Position numbers and translations under genes: made by a program. The notes beneath the pieces were generated by a model, which searched no databases, was not told where the DNA came from, and saw only the letters and a list, made by a program, of their open reading frames with translations. A DNA stretch of 64,000 bases, from the NCBI GenBank assembly GCA_014773175.1, contig VXCM01002186.1, positions 43,810-107,809 on the forward strand. The letters run 5' to 3'. This DNA comes from Lucifuga dentata. Lineage: Eukaryota; Chordata; Actinopteri; Ophidiiformes; Bythitidae. Positions within the stretch are counted from its first letter, which is position 1. Each line of letters opens with the position of its first letter. Shown here piece by piece: positions 1 through 11,400 of this stretch.

Positions 1-133
1 GGTAACGTTTGGTTGGGTTTAAGTGAGGATAATAAATAAACAAAAGCAAATCTTGACCACTGACATTTAGACAAAACAATTATCTATAAAGGCTTTATAA
101 AAACTCTGGTGGCTGAGGAAGAGTTGATCACAA
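1..133 (-). other. col7a1: col7a1 3' UTR (start only)
   Basis: Sequence downstream of the stop codon on the coding strand. It is AT-rich with no AATAAA on the minus strand in these 133 bases, so the polyadenylation site lies outside the window. Confidence 0.7.
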
Positions 134-162
134 TCATCGTTCTGTCTTCAAGGGATGAGTAC
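134..162 (-). CDS. col7a1: col7a1 last coding exon and stop codon
   Basis: After a 76-bp intron, a T-rich acceptor (CTTATGCAG) opens a short exon. G from the Kunitz exon plus GT gives Gly, followed by THPLKTER and TGA at 134-136. If the 76-bp intron were retained, the Kunitz reading frame would add only Gly-Thr before a TAG, so both outcomes keep the domain intact. Confidence 0.8.
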
Positions 163-3100
163 CTGCATAAGAAAACAGTTGTTACTTTACATGCATTCAA
201 CACCTGTTTGTTGACAAGTAGTGTTTGGGCCTATGTACCTTGGGTCTCCTGTTGGCAGACCTCCTCACACTGCTCCAGGTGGAGGAAACGGTTACTGTTT
301 CCTTCACAGCCACTATAGATGAAGGGTCTGCAGGCCTGAACCTGACTGTTGAAGTACCAGCGTAAAGTGTATCGTCCACAGCTCCCCTCCTCCATGGGCA
401 GCAAGCACACATCTGCTGAAACTGCAGAAGACACATATGAAAAGTGTGCACACTCATAAACAAATACATACATTAATAAAGGGGCAGGGCAGGCAAAAAG
501 AAGGCAGAGGTAGAGAACCAATAAGGAGCGACAGGGAGCTCAGTGGATAGAAAGCATGGCAGCGAGATCAATACTAGACAATTAGAAGCAAATACATTAT
601 TACCACTGGTGTATTAATTATTTTTATATTCTAATCTTATTTATTTTATTATCTTATCTTCAGGACTGAGGCATGAAGAGTTGGCCAGACAGCGGACAAA
701 GAGTCAGGCAGGGGGAATGAACCCTTAATGAATCCTAAAATAAGACTACAGTGCATGAGCAGGTTTACCTTCCTCTTCAACTCTCCTCTTGGACCTGACT
801 GATTGGGACCTTGCTTTGAAAGGTTTAACTTTCATTGCTTTCTGAGCATCAACTTTGGCTGCTTTCTGAACATCAGCACTGGTTGATTTGTTTGGTTCAG
901 TTTTGACTGTTTTCTGAGGTTCACCGTTGAATATATCACCTGTTAAACACACAGAGACACATACAAACAGTATCAGACACATCTGTTAATGATGAGTCAG
1001 TGGAAATAGAGAAAAGAATTAATGAGATAAGAGTCAACATGAGCCATCTACACTAGCAACATCAAAGGTCACAGACTCAGGGTGGTGTGTGCTTTTAGCG
1101 GGGCATGTGAGAAATATACTCGGCCAATGCAGTCTCATAATATCATGAAATAAGCACATGGTGATGCACAAGGACATAAACAATATGATATACGCTCCCC
1201 AGGCACAAATTGGATTATGCATTGATTAAGTAAATTGAATAATGGGATGCTACACAAATTTGGCACGCCATCGTCTCCTGCTTGTCATATAAAAAGATAG
1301 GCAAGAGTTAAGTTTAACCCTTGGAGGACTATAATATCGCAGATGCCATGTTCTACTTTTGTTTACAAAAATACAAAAGTGTTTTAAATAATTTATCAAA
1401 TACTGGACTGGTGAAGATCTGCTGTCAGACAGAGAAATGATAAGGAATTGAGGAAGTGTCACAGTCCCAGAGGAAGTGCTTTGTAGTTGGCATTAACAGA
1501 GCCCTCCACCAGGGAGGCTTACATGATTCTTCTCGGTTTCAGTTTGGACAAGGCACTATAAACGGCTATAAGTTTATGAAGAAAGGTTTGATTTACATGA
1601 AGGTTTTAATGAAACGCCTAAATGGAACTTTTTGTGGGGAAAAATAATTTTAAAAATCCTTGGTTGAATCTGCACATAGTACAAAATACAAATATTGTTG
1701 TGAGTTCAGTTTTAGTATGCTCACATAAAAAGTATTGAAAATTTTTGACTTTGAATAGATTAGACTGTATGTGATGCTGACTGCCAACATAACCAAATAT
1801 ATCCAGGTTGAGTCCAGTGCTAGTTTTTCTGTAAGCAAGTAAACAACTGTCATCAGTGGTAGGTCATTCTAGATGACTAAAACAAGTTGGTGAATTTGGG
1901 ATGCTTTTGCCATGGTAAAAAAAAAAAGGCCTATAATAAAATCTGCACTAATGCTAGAAAAATTGCTACCGTTAGCTGCGAACTGAAGCAAGGCTACCAG
2001 AGCCGATGGCAGATTAGTAGCCATCTACCATCAAACCAAAATCACCTAAATTTTCCACTATTTTGTTTTAAAGTCTGTTTCATGTTACTGTACTGTAGTA
2101 GGGAAAATATACTTAAATTTCAGGCAGAAAATACATATCTGCATTTTAGACATCGTGCTCGTTTCACAAAATTTTGAGACCACGCTTGCTTAGGCAGTGC
2201 TCGTTGTGTGGGAAAGTGCTACTTCACTGCACAGCAATGCTGGACTGGTTTCAGAGATGAGTTGGACACAGTATGGAAACATGGCGCATTAGTGGCACAC
2301 AGTACCATCACTTTGGTTGCCAGGGGGAGTGTAGTAGAGCAGCTCCTCCAACGGCTCATCGTAGGCCTCAATGGAGTAGATGTGCTCATAGTCTGGGTCA
2401 TTGGTATTCATCACCACACGCAGCTCACGGCCTGAAACAAGAGCAACAACATGCCAATCAAAGAACCCCCCACCTGTGCCTCAACCTCCTGTCTTTAGGT
2501 AGAAGGACTCAATACAAGCAGCTTCTACACAGTACAGGCAGCTTTGTAAATCTTAATAATTATTACATCCTCAAATAGTATTTGTCTGGATGTGAACAGA
2601 GGCGCAGAAAATATGTTTCACAGTGAGCGAGACACAAAACAAATGGAGTCCTCTGTTTTCTTCATGAGAAAACCACCAACGTTCAGAGTTCTCCATACAC
2701 AGCACCATCAAGTTCAACCTCTTTGTTAGGGACGGATACACAGAGACAAACAAACTGGGTCAGGCAGGCAGAGTGATACACGGTCGCACTCACCCTGCTC
2801 ACCCTTCAGGACCAGCGAGGGCTCTGGAGCAGGCCGAGCCCTGACCATGAGCTTGGATCGAGTGTCTGGGGTTAAACCTGAGAGAACCAGATAGGACAAG
2901 GAAGAGCGAATAGGGACACCAAGGGAGCAGAGACAGGATTCAGGGAGCAAGAGGGACCAGGAAAGTGTTATATATCATGGGGAAAAGGGGGGCAGAAAGG
3001 CAAAAAGACAAAAACACAAGGACAGAATTCTGGAGGTAAAACATTGAGACGCATCAGACTTACAAAGCCAAAAATCCCAAAGCACCACCAAAACATCACA

Positions 3101-6100
3101 CCATTCCAACATATATACCAGCTTACCAAAAAGCACATGATTACATTTAAAAGAACTCACCAAGTTTTTGCAAGTGTGGTCAGCATTTCAGTAAAGTAAT
3201 GGAAACACAAACAAAATGGTCCCTGAAGCTGGAGTGCTAAATGCATGTTTAAAAGTTGCCATGAAGCAATGAAACCAGGATTGTGTCTTCATCACTTAAC
3301 AGACCAACTGACCAATCAAACAATCTTCCAAAAGCTTGTGTTCTTTTAAGGACTCAAGTCTTTGTAAGGAACTTGTGTCGCACTCGAGTCAAACATCGTC
3401 TGACTTGAGTCCAAGTGAAATCACATCTGATTTGACTTGACACTAGACATTAAAACCAATACTGGCCTGCGCAACTAAGTGACAATAAATAAATTAAACA
3501 TGAGTGAAATGTTTGGTTTGCTCTCATTTTCAATAACACTGCATATTTATTGACAGCCTGCCTCTCCAGCACTTGTCTCCTGCTGCTGCAAATGCCACTT
3601 CACAACAGTAATGAAGCCCTGAACTGATTAACAGCTTAGATAGCAAACGCATTAATACAAACATTTGCTAATCAGCTCTTAATCATAATTTTTCAACTTC
3701 ATTTCATTTGATTGGATCAAGTCTGTAGAATGGTTTAAGAATTTTTATATAACATTTATTTGTATATAATAATCAGTCAAGACAAATTCCCCTGCGAAAT
3801 GCAAATACAATTGCAGTTAATTATTGTTTTGTTTTGTTTTTTGATAAATTACTGAAGTACTATATTGGTGATTTTGCATGTTTGAGACCAATAAATACTA
3901 CCTCCATTATATTATTTACATTAGGACATTTTTGCATTGTTTTCCTACCTTCCAGATTGCTATTGGTTTCAGTTCATTCCACTATGCTACAACATTCAAC
4001 TTGTAGAGACTTGAACTGTGCATGAGATAAATAATCCATCACAGCGAACAAGGCATCTATTAATTTTTTTTGTTGAAGTAATATAAATTTAGAGTTTCAA
4101 CATGGATTCAACATGGACCTACACAGAAAAATATGTATGTCTCCACCAGGGTATAGTTCCAGAAGAAAAGATTGCTTTTACCAGAGAAATTAAAATACCT
4201 TCTTGTACATTCAGGCCTGTGTTTTAGCAGGTCAAACATTAAACTTTAAGATGAGTGTACCACCTGAATGTTTGATTTTGAAAGATTAGGGGATCTGGCA
4301 GAATAAAAGAAAACTTAAATACAGTTTTATGCTTTGGAAAATGGTTGGCAGTAATGTAACAGGTATGCATGTAGTAATTATTAGGCCCAAACATGCAAAA
4401 CAAACGGTATGGTCCTTTAAGTAACAAAAAGCTCCAGACCTGACTAGCACTTATTTCAGTATGACTTGCAAAAGTCATACAAAGCATAAAACGGTCAGCA
4501 TAAGGAACATCAGCAAACATTTAAAGATGATAGTAGAGATTCCAAGTCAATTATCATCTTATTTTAAACAAATGCAGGAATTAATGAAAAAAGAAATGAA
4601 ACTGGATGTTACCCCAGAGTGAATGAGTTTAAATAATCCCACTTTGCATTTATTTAAACTGCACAAAATTCTTAGAAAGGACAAATGCGTGAGAGCATTT
4701 AAGACTGAGTTCTCACTACTGAGCCTATAGCAGCATATGTAGTGCAGTATACTGCTGTGACTCATGCCAAATCACAGCCCTTCTGTCCAACCTTCTCCTC
4801 TCTGCTGCAGTCCAATGGCTCACTCACCTCCACACGCTGGAGATCAGACAGATGGACAGGAAGAAAACAAAAAGAGAAGAATAAAGGTCAGCTGAAAGAG
4901 TCATGGCAGTGCTCTAGTTCTCTACAGCTCTTTTGCTACTCTACTTTCATAGAGTGTTCAGTTTAGGCTATGACTCATATGCTTTGATTAACATTTGAAG
5001 TTCAACTTGGGGACAACATGGTTATAAATCAGCAACGCAAGCCACTCACCACAGTGCTGTCTCATCTCTGAGCGAACATACACTCTGATCTCATCCTCCT
5101 GAATTTAAAATGAAGAGTGGAAATGAGCACAAAACACTTACAAACATGACCCCAATATAAAATCTCTTCATGTGTGCTTGGCACTTTGGTGGCAATATCT
5201 TCAGATTGAGCCCTGCAGTAAGGATGAAGCACTGACCGTCATGCCTGGCTCTCCTCTGTCTCCCTTGGCTCCATCTGGACCCATCTCTCCCTGCAACATG
5301 GACAGGTATCAGTACACACAACCCACAGAGAGGCATGCAGCATATTAATTCAGTAGACTGAGACCTACTGAGTTACAAGGTACAGGGTATAAACCCAATT
5401 CAAAGTCAAAGGGAAAGGTTAAATCTATAGTAGTGGCTTTATTGTATCCAAAAAGCAAAAGGACCAGGTTAATCAGTCTTGAAATCCCTGTATGGCTTCC
5501 CTATGAGATCCTAACCAAAAATCCAAGTAAAATGAAGACAACAATCAGCTTTTGGTCCATATAAACTTAGTGCGAAATCTAATAAATCTGCTTGTACTTG
5601 CCCCCATTTTGGGGCATAATGACAATTAGGGTCAACAAGTAATTAGGTCCTACAATTATTGTGGTAATGCCTAAATATTAGTTTTTACCTATTCTCCTTT
5701 TCTTCCTGGTAGAAAATGATGGTGTGATTTTCAGGTGTTTTTATATGGCTCACAGGAATTTTTTTTTTTTTTTTTTTTTTTTTTNTTTTTTTTAAATCAT
5801 AGTAAAAAAACAAGCAAAAAACAGAAAAACATGAGTGTGATACACACCAGCTCTCCTCTGTCTCCTGGAATGCCAGGAATACCACGGGGACCCACCATGG
5901 CAGGACCAATTGGCCCTCTCTCTCCCTGACACACAGGGAATAAACATTATAATATACATACATTTACATATACAATTGAAGCATTATTGAAGCACCAGAC
6001 TGTAACATTAGATGTTGTCATGGAAAGACACCTTCTGTCCCTGGAGTCCTTCAGGGCCTTTAGCACCAGCTGATCCCTGGGGGCCAGTCAGGCCAGCTGG

Positions 6101-8389
6101 CCCATCCGCTCCTCTGGGACCAGGAGGGCCCAGTATACCAGGAGGACCCTGTAAATATCACATTGTAATCATTACTTCCTGTAATTGCAAGGAATAAGTA
6201 TGTTTCACTTCTGAGAGCCAAGCAATAACTCTGCATTACAAGTATGAATATTATATGCAGCAAACACTCTGCTTATCATTACAATAGATGGTATTTAGAA
6301 CTGTATAAAACGTATGCTAGTAAGTATTCATAAACTGAAACTCACCCTTTCACCCTTCTCTCCCTGAGCTCCTTTGGGTCCTGCAACTCCATCAAATCCA
6401 CGCTCACCCTACACAGACAAAGACAAGACTTCACAATTGGAGACAGTTACTGTCTAAAGAAAAAAAAAATGAGTCATGATATACAGCACCTTGGGACCAA
6501 CCAGTCCCTCTTTTCCTGGGGTCCCTGGAGCCCCAGGGGGTNTGATATACAGCACCTTGGGACCAACCAGTCCCTCTTTTCCTGGGGTCCCTGGAGCCCC
6601 AGGGGGTCCAACTTCCCCCTGGAAAACAGAAAACACACTTTGTGACTCCCACTCATAAACAAGCCTGCAATTATTGTAACAGTGCCTGTTTTATGCCTGA
6701 AATATTAGTTTTACCTGTTCTCCTTTTCTTCCTGGTAGTCCTGACCGCCCATGCATCCCACCATCCCCCTGAACACAAACCCAAATGTGGTCAAAAACCT
6801 GACGCTATGGGAATACCTAACTTTCACATATTTAGCATTCTATCTGATTTAATTTACTTAATATTTCAAATTTATTTATTTATTTTGCTTGCCATTGAAT
6901 CTGTTGAACTGTAAAAAATGAAATCCAAAATCCAAATGTGCTTATTAATATAATAACACATTTTCTTCAATTTATTTGTCAGGTGTCTGGTTTAGCAAAA
7001 AGTTAATGCCCCACCCTGCATATAACGCAGTACATCCTGCTGTTTTCCTGTTATTTTAACAAAAGTAAAATTCCCAGCAGTGACAAAAATTCAAATGGCT
7101 ATGACATGATCACCATGCAAGCTCCTCATGCTAATTTCTCCTCTTCTTCTTTCTACCAATCCCCATTCTCTCTCACCTTCTCTCCTCTGGGTCCATCACC
7201 TCCACAAGCCCCCTTGGGTCCCCGGTCGCCCTGGAAACACAGAAGTTAATCACTGACAGANCACCTCCACAAGCCCCCTTGGGTCCCCGGTCGCCCTGGA
7301 AACACAGAAGTTAATCACTGACAGAGGCACATGAAGGGGTTTGTGAGTTACAAATTAAACCAAACCTGCTTGACAGAGAGCCATAGACGGACAGTTATTT
7401 CACCTGCCACTCAGGCTAAATCAAAGTGCACACACTCAAGTACTTACACACACACACACACACAGCACCTTATGAGTCATCAATATCTGTAACTCACTCA
7501 GTCTTAATGCCATTGAGCCAGACGTTCAAAACAGGAAATGGATATGACGTAAAACTGGATGCTATTATTTTTCTGACAAACAGCAAAAGTAACGGCAAGA
7601 AAAGTGCCATTACAGCTGCAGAGACGTAGGAGAAAATGGGTGAATGAGCTGATTATCAGTCACTCTGAAGCCATGTGTTGGTTTTCTGTCTTCACATTTG
7701 CTTGCACACCAGTATTCTCCAAACCTGGATGTACAGGACGCTTTTAAGATAATTTGTCCTTTAGCCTTTCATAAAATGGCGAGTGAGAGCATCTACGCAA
7801 AAATATATTTGTGGCAGCAAAAAAAAAAACAGGGCGGCTCAGTGGTTAGCACTGCTGCCTCACAGCAAGAAGATCCTGGGTTTGATTCCTAGGTGGGGGC
7901 AGGGCGTTTCTGTGTGGAGTTTGCATGTTCTACCCATGTCTGCATGGGTTTCCTCCGGGTGTTCTGGTTTTCCCCACCATCAAAAACATGTATGTTAGGC
8001 TTAATTCTCCTGTCAGGGCACTGGCTTAGGACGGGAGCTGGTCTTTGGGCGCTGTACAATGGCTGCCCACTGCTCCTTAGGGATGGGTTTAAAAGCAGAG
8101 GCTGGATTTCATTTGTACTTGTCTGCATATGAAATTAAAGATTTAAAAACAAAAAAAAAGAACAAAAAAAAAAAAAAAAANAAAAAAAAAAAAAAAAAAC
8201 TCTACAGGTATTAAAAACACGTTAGGGTGAATGAATGCACACATTCTGTATTGATATTATTCCACATTTTGTATTAATCCTCTGCATTTGTGTCAATTTT
8301 ATGCTTTTATTGAGTTACTGTAACCACCCCTCAAAGATGCTTCAAGGTTGTTTCAGTGCATAGCTCTCTCTCTCTCTCTCTCTCTTTCT

Positions 8390-8447
<58 letters not shown>

Positions 8448-11400
8448 AACAGTACCTTGGGTCCTCTCATTCCTGTGACGCCAATCTCTCCTTTCTCCCC
8501 CTGATGCCCTAGTAGACCATCTTTTCCTGGTAAACCCTGAAAAAAAACAAAAATCATCCCTCACTTCTTTCAATAAAATGCCTGACACATATCTAATAAA
8601 ACTTCATTTGGAATACAACACAGACCGGTTCACCAGGGACTCCAGGTTGGCCTGCTTCTCCCTGAAAAGACAGAATTGCAGTAGTCAGAGCTGTAAAATT
8701 GTTACATATAGAGAATACTGATTGGGTTTGCTATTGGTTGCAGAACTACAACCGTCACAATAATCGTCAGTGCTCAGGGTCACTTGCCTTCTGTCCACCA
8801 GGACCACGGGCACCAGGGAATCCAGTGGATCCCCTCTCTCCAGGCTCTCCCCTCAGACCCTGGTATCAAAAGTCAGGGCCATGACATCAGTCTAGATTTC
8901 TTAGTGAACTATCATAATTTCATTTAAGTCTTGTCTTTTGTTCTGGCTTAATGACTAAATTACAGTAAAGTTTTATGGTTAAGTTTTCCAATTTTCAGCT
9001 CTTGTTTTTCTTCTCCATCGGATTCACATTACTAAACACAGGATTTCATTACATAATTGACTAATGATTTTATCACCAACCTCCACTTTAAACACCATAT
9101 GAAATCATAGTGTCACAGGATAAATAAATTCACCTGCTCTCCTGGAGGGCCCTCTTGGCCTTTCAACCCTTTTTCTCCCTGCACGCCTTTGGGCCCTCTA
9201 TCACCCTGAAATGCAAAAACAGGGAAATCCACACCACGCAAGACCAAATATATAATGAACAGAAATGTGACACATCCAGGTGTTTGCTGACCTGTTCTCC
9301 TTTGTTACCAGTTTCTCCGGGAGGTCCTCCCACCAGCACAGTGTCCCCCTGTGAGGAAAAGTATAGCCATCAGCATTTGGCTTCACCCAAAAGCCAAAAC
9401 AATAAGGAGATTACATAGTGAACACACACAGTGTTTCATCCTGTTACCTTATCTTAAACTCTGTCACTAGTTTCACAGCTCAGCCATAAATTACTCCTAC
9501 TCACAAGAGACTAAACCTCCCAAGAGACATCTGACCAGTCAGCTAGTGTTCATACAATAATTCATATTTCTCCCTTTCTGTTTTTCATCATATTATTCTC
9601 AGTATACATGCAGTACGGATACTTCTCTGTTCACACTCATCATGACTGAACACACATACACATGAAGAGACTCACACAGAAAGCAAAAGACAGGAAGTTA
9701 GTGCCTACTGCATATTAAAATGCACGTACCTTCTCTCCTTTGTCACCTTGTAGCCCCGTTTCTCCCTAAAAAAAAAATTGAGAGCAAGACATTTCATTCA
9801 TGCATGTCAATTTAATTCACTGCTTTACATGGGCAGAACTCTCAGGGGATGTAGTCAGCATGATGACACATAAAAATGAGAAGAAGAGGACTTGTAGTAT
9901 TCACCTTGTCTCCCCGAATGCCACGATTTCCTGGGGGGCCCTGTTGGATACATTGGATACACATGGATGTCTCATTACATAAATGTCATATCTCATCATT
10001 TACGGCTCCACAAAAAAAAGTCCTTGCACGTTTAACATACCAGAACTGTAAAATCATAATACTTAAATGATTCCTAATGTGTTTATTTGATTATACAGTA
10101 TTTATACTGCAATTAACCCTGGTATTGAATAGCTGGAATTATGCCACTGTGACGGATAACACCTACAGTATGAAGTAGTTTGAAGCCTAAGTGATACATT
10201 GCCTTCATTTGTACAGAATATGATTGATGTATGTGCTGTTTAGTCATGTGAACAACACTGCTTCTAGAATAGTTACATGAACATAAAGTAAATCAGTTAT
10301 TAATAGTGGTGTAATGCCTTTTCCTGTTCAGCCTTCAAATGTGTCCCGTTGATGTATTTTGAAAGAAATTGTGAGAAAGATCCCGGAGGCTGTGCTGGAA
10401 AGATTTCTACAGACTCTGTATACATGTTGTTCCTGAGCGATGTGATGAAGAAGGAAACACATGATATTTACAGTTGGTCCTCGCTTGCCATCTAACCCAG
10501 AACGGCCATCCTCGCCCTAAGACATGACAGAACAGAAAACACACCAACAGACTGGTATTATTTTCTATTTGCCAAATGTAAATTCATATTAGAACACAAC
10601 TATATAGGTATAGATGTAGTGGAGAGCTTACTCTGGGTCCTGGCTCCCCCCTCTCTCCTCTGGGTCCTGGGATTCCCAATCCAACCTCACCCTGGTCAAA
10701 CAGGATGTATATAAGTTTGTATAAAATTTATTACCATGTAAGCCTCTAGATTGAAATATATGCCTGCTTGCATAATCACCTTGTCCCCTTTGCTACCATC
10801 AATACCAGGAGTGCCCTAAAAAAATAAGATATTTATCATATAAATCACAAAATCATTCTCTTACTATCTACAAACTATTTCTGCCTTTCTCACCCACTTT
10901 TTAAAAAAAATATATTTTATACATTTAAATTAAGAACCTCTCTACAACAGAGATTTTGCCAAGAAAACAGCTTAACCAAACCTATACCAAAGCTCAAAAA
11001 ACACAGAATACCTTTTAGCAAAAACACGATTATAAGTCACATATGAGTACAGTCAGGAATAATCCAACAAGATCCAAAGTCAAGCCTATACTGTACATAT
11101 GGTCACTGCTTGTACCCAAATCACAGCGGGATAAAACCAGGGTCTCACTCACTGCTTGTCCAGGAGGTCCAGGAGCTCCAGGAGCTCCAAGGTTGCCTGC
11201 ACGGCCTAGAAAGCCTTGCAGACCCTGAAAACCAGACAACCATGGAACATATGTGTTTATTCCAGACATATGGGTTTATTCCATGTAGAATAAAACTAAC
11301 ATTATACAGTACAGTAAAAAGAGTTTTCAGATATGGCCCTACTAACCCTCTCCCCTTGTGGTCCAGGAGGCCCCGGTTGACCAATTTCTCCTCTCAGACC

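Noticed and set aside
3340..3430. Cluster of GACTCAAGTC/ACTCGAGTC-type motifs as a regulatory array
   Set aside because: Irregular spacing in an intron; more likely a worn repeat.
7831..7900. tRNA gene
   Set aside because: Box A- and box B-like sequences are present but the cloverleaf is poor and the SINE body follows directly.
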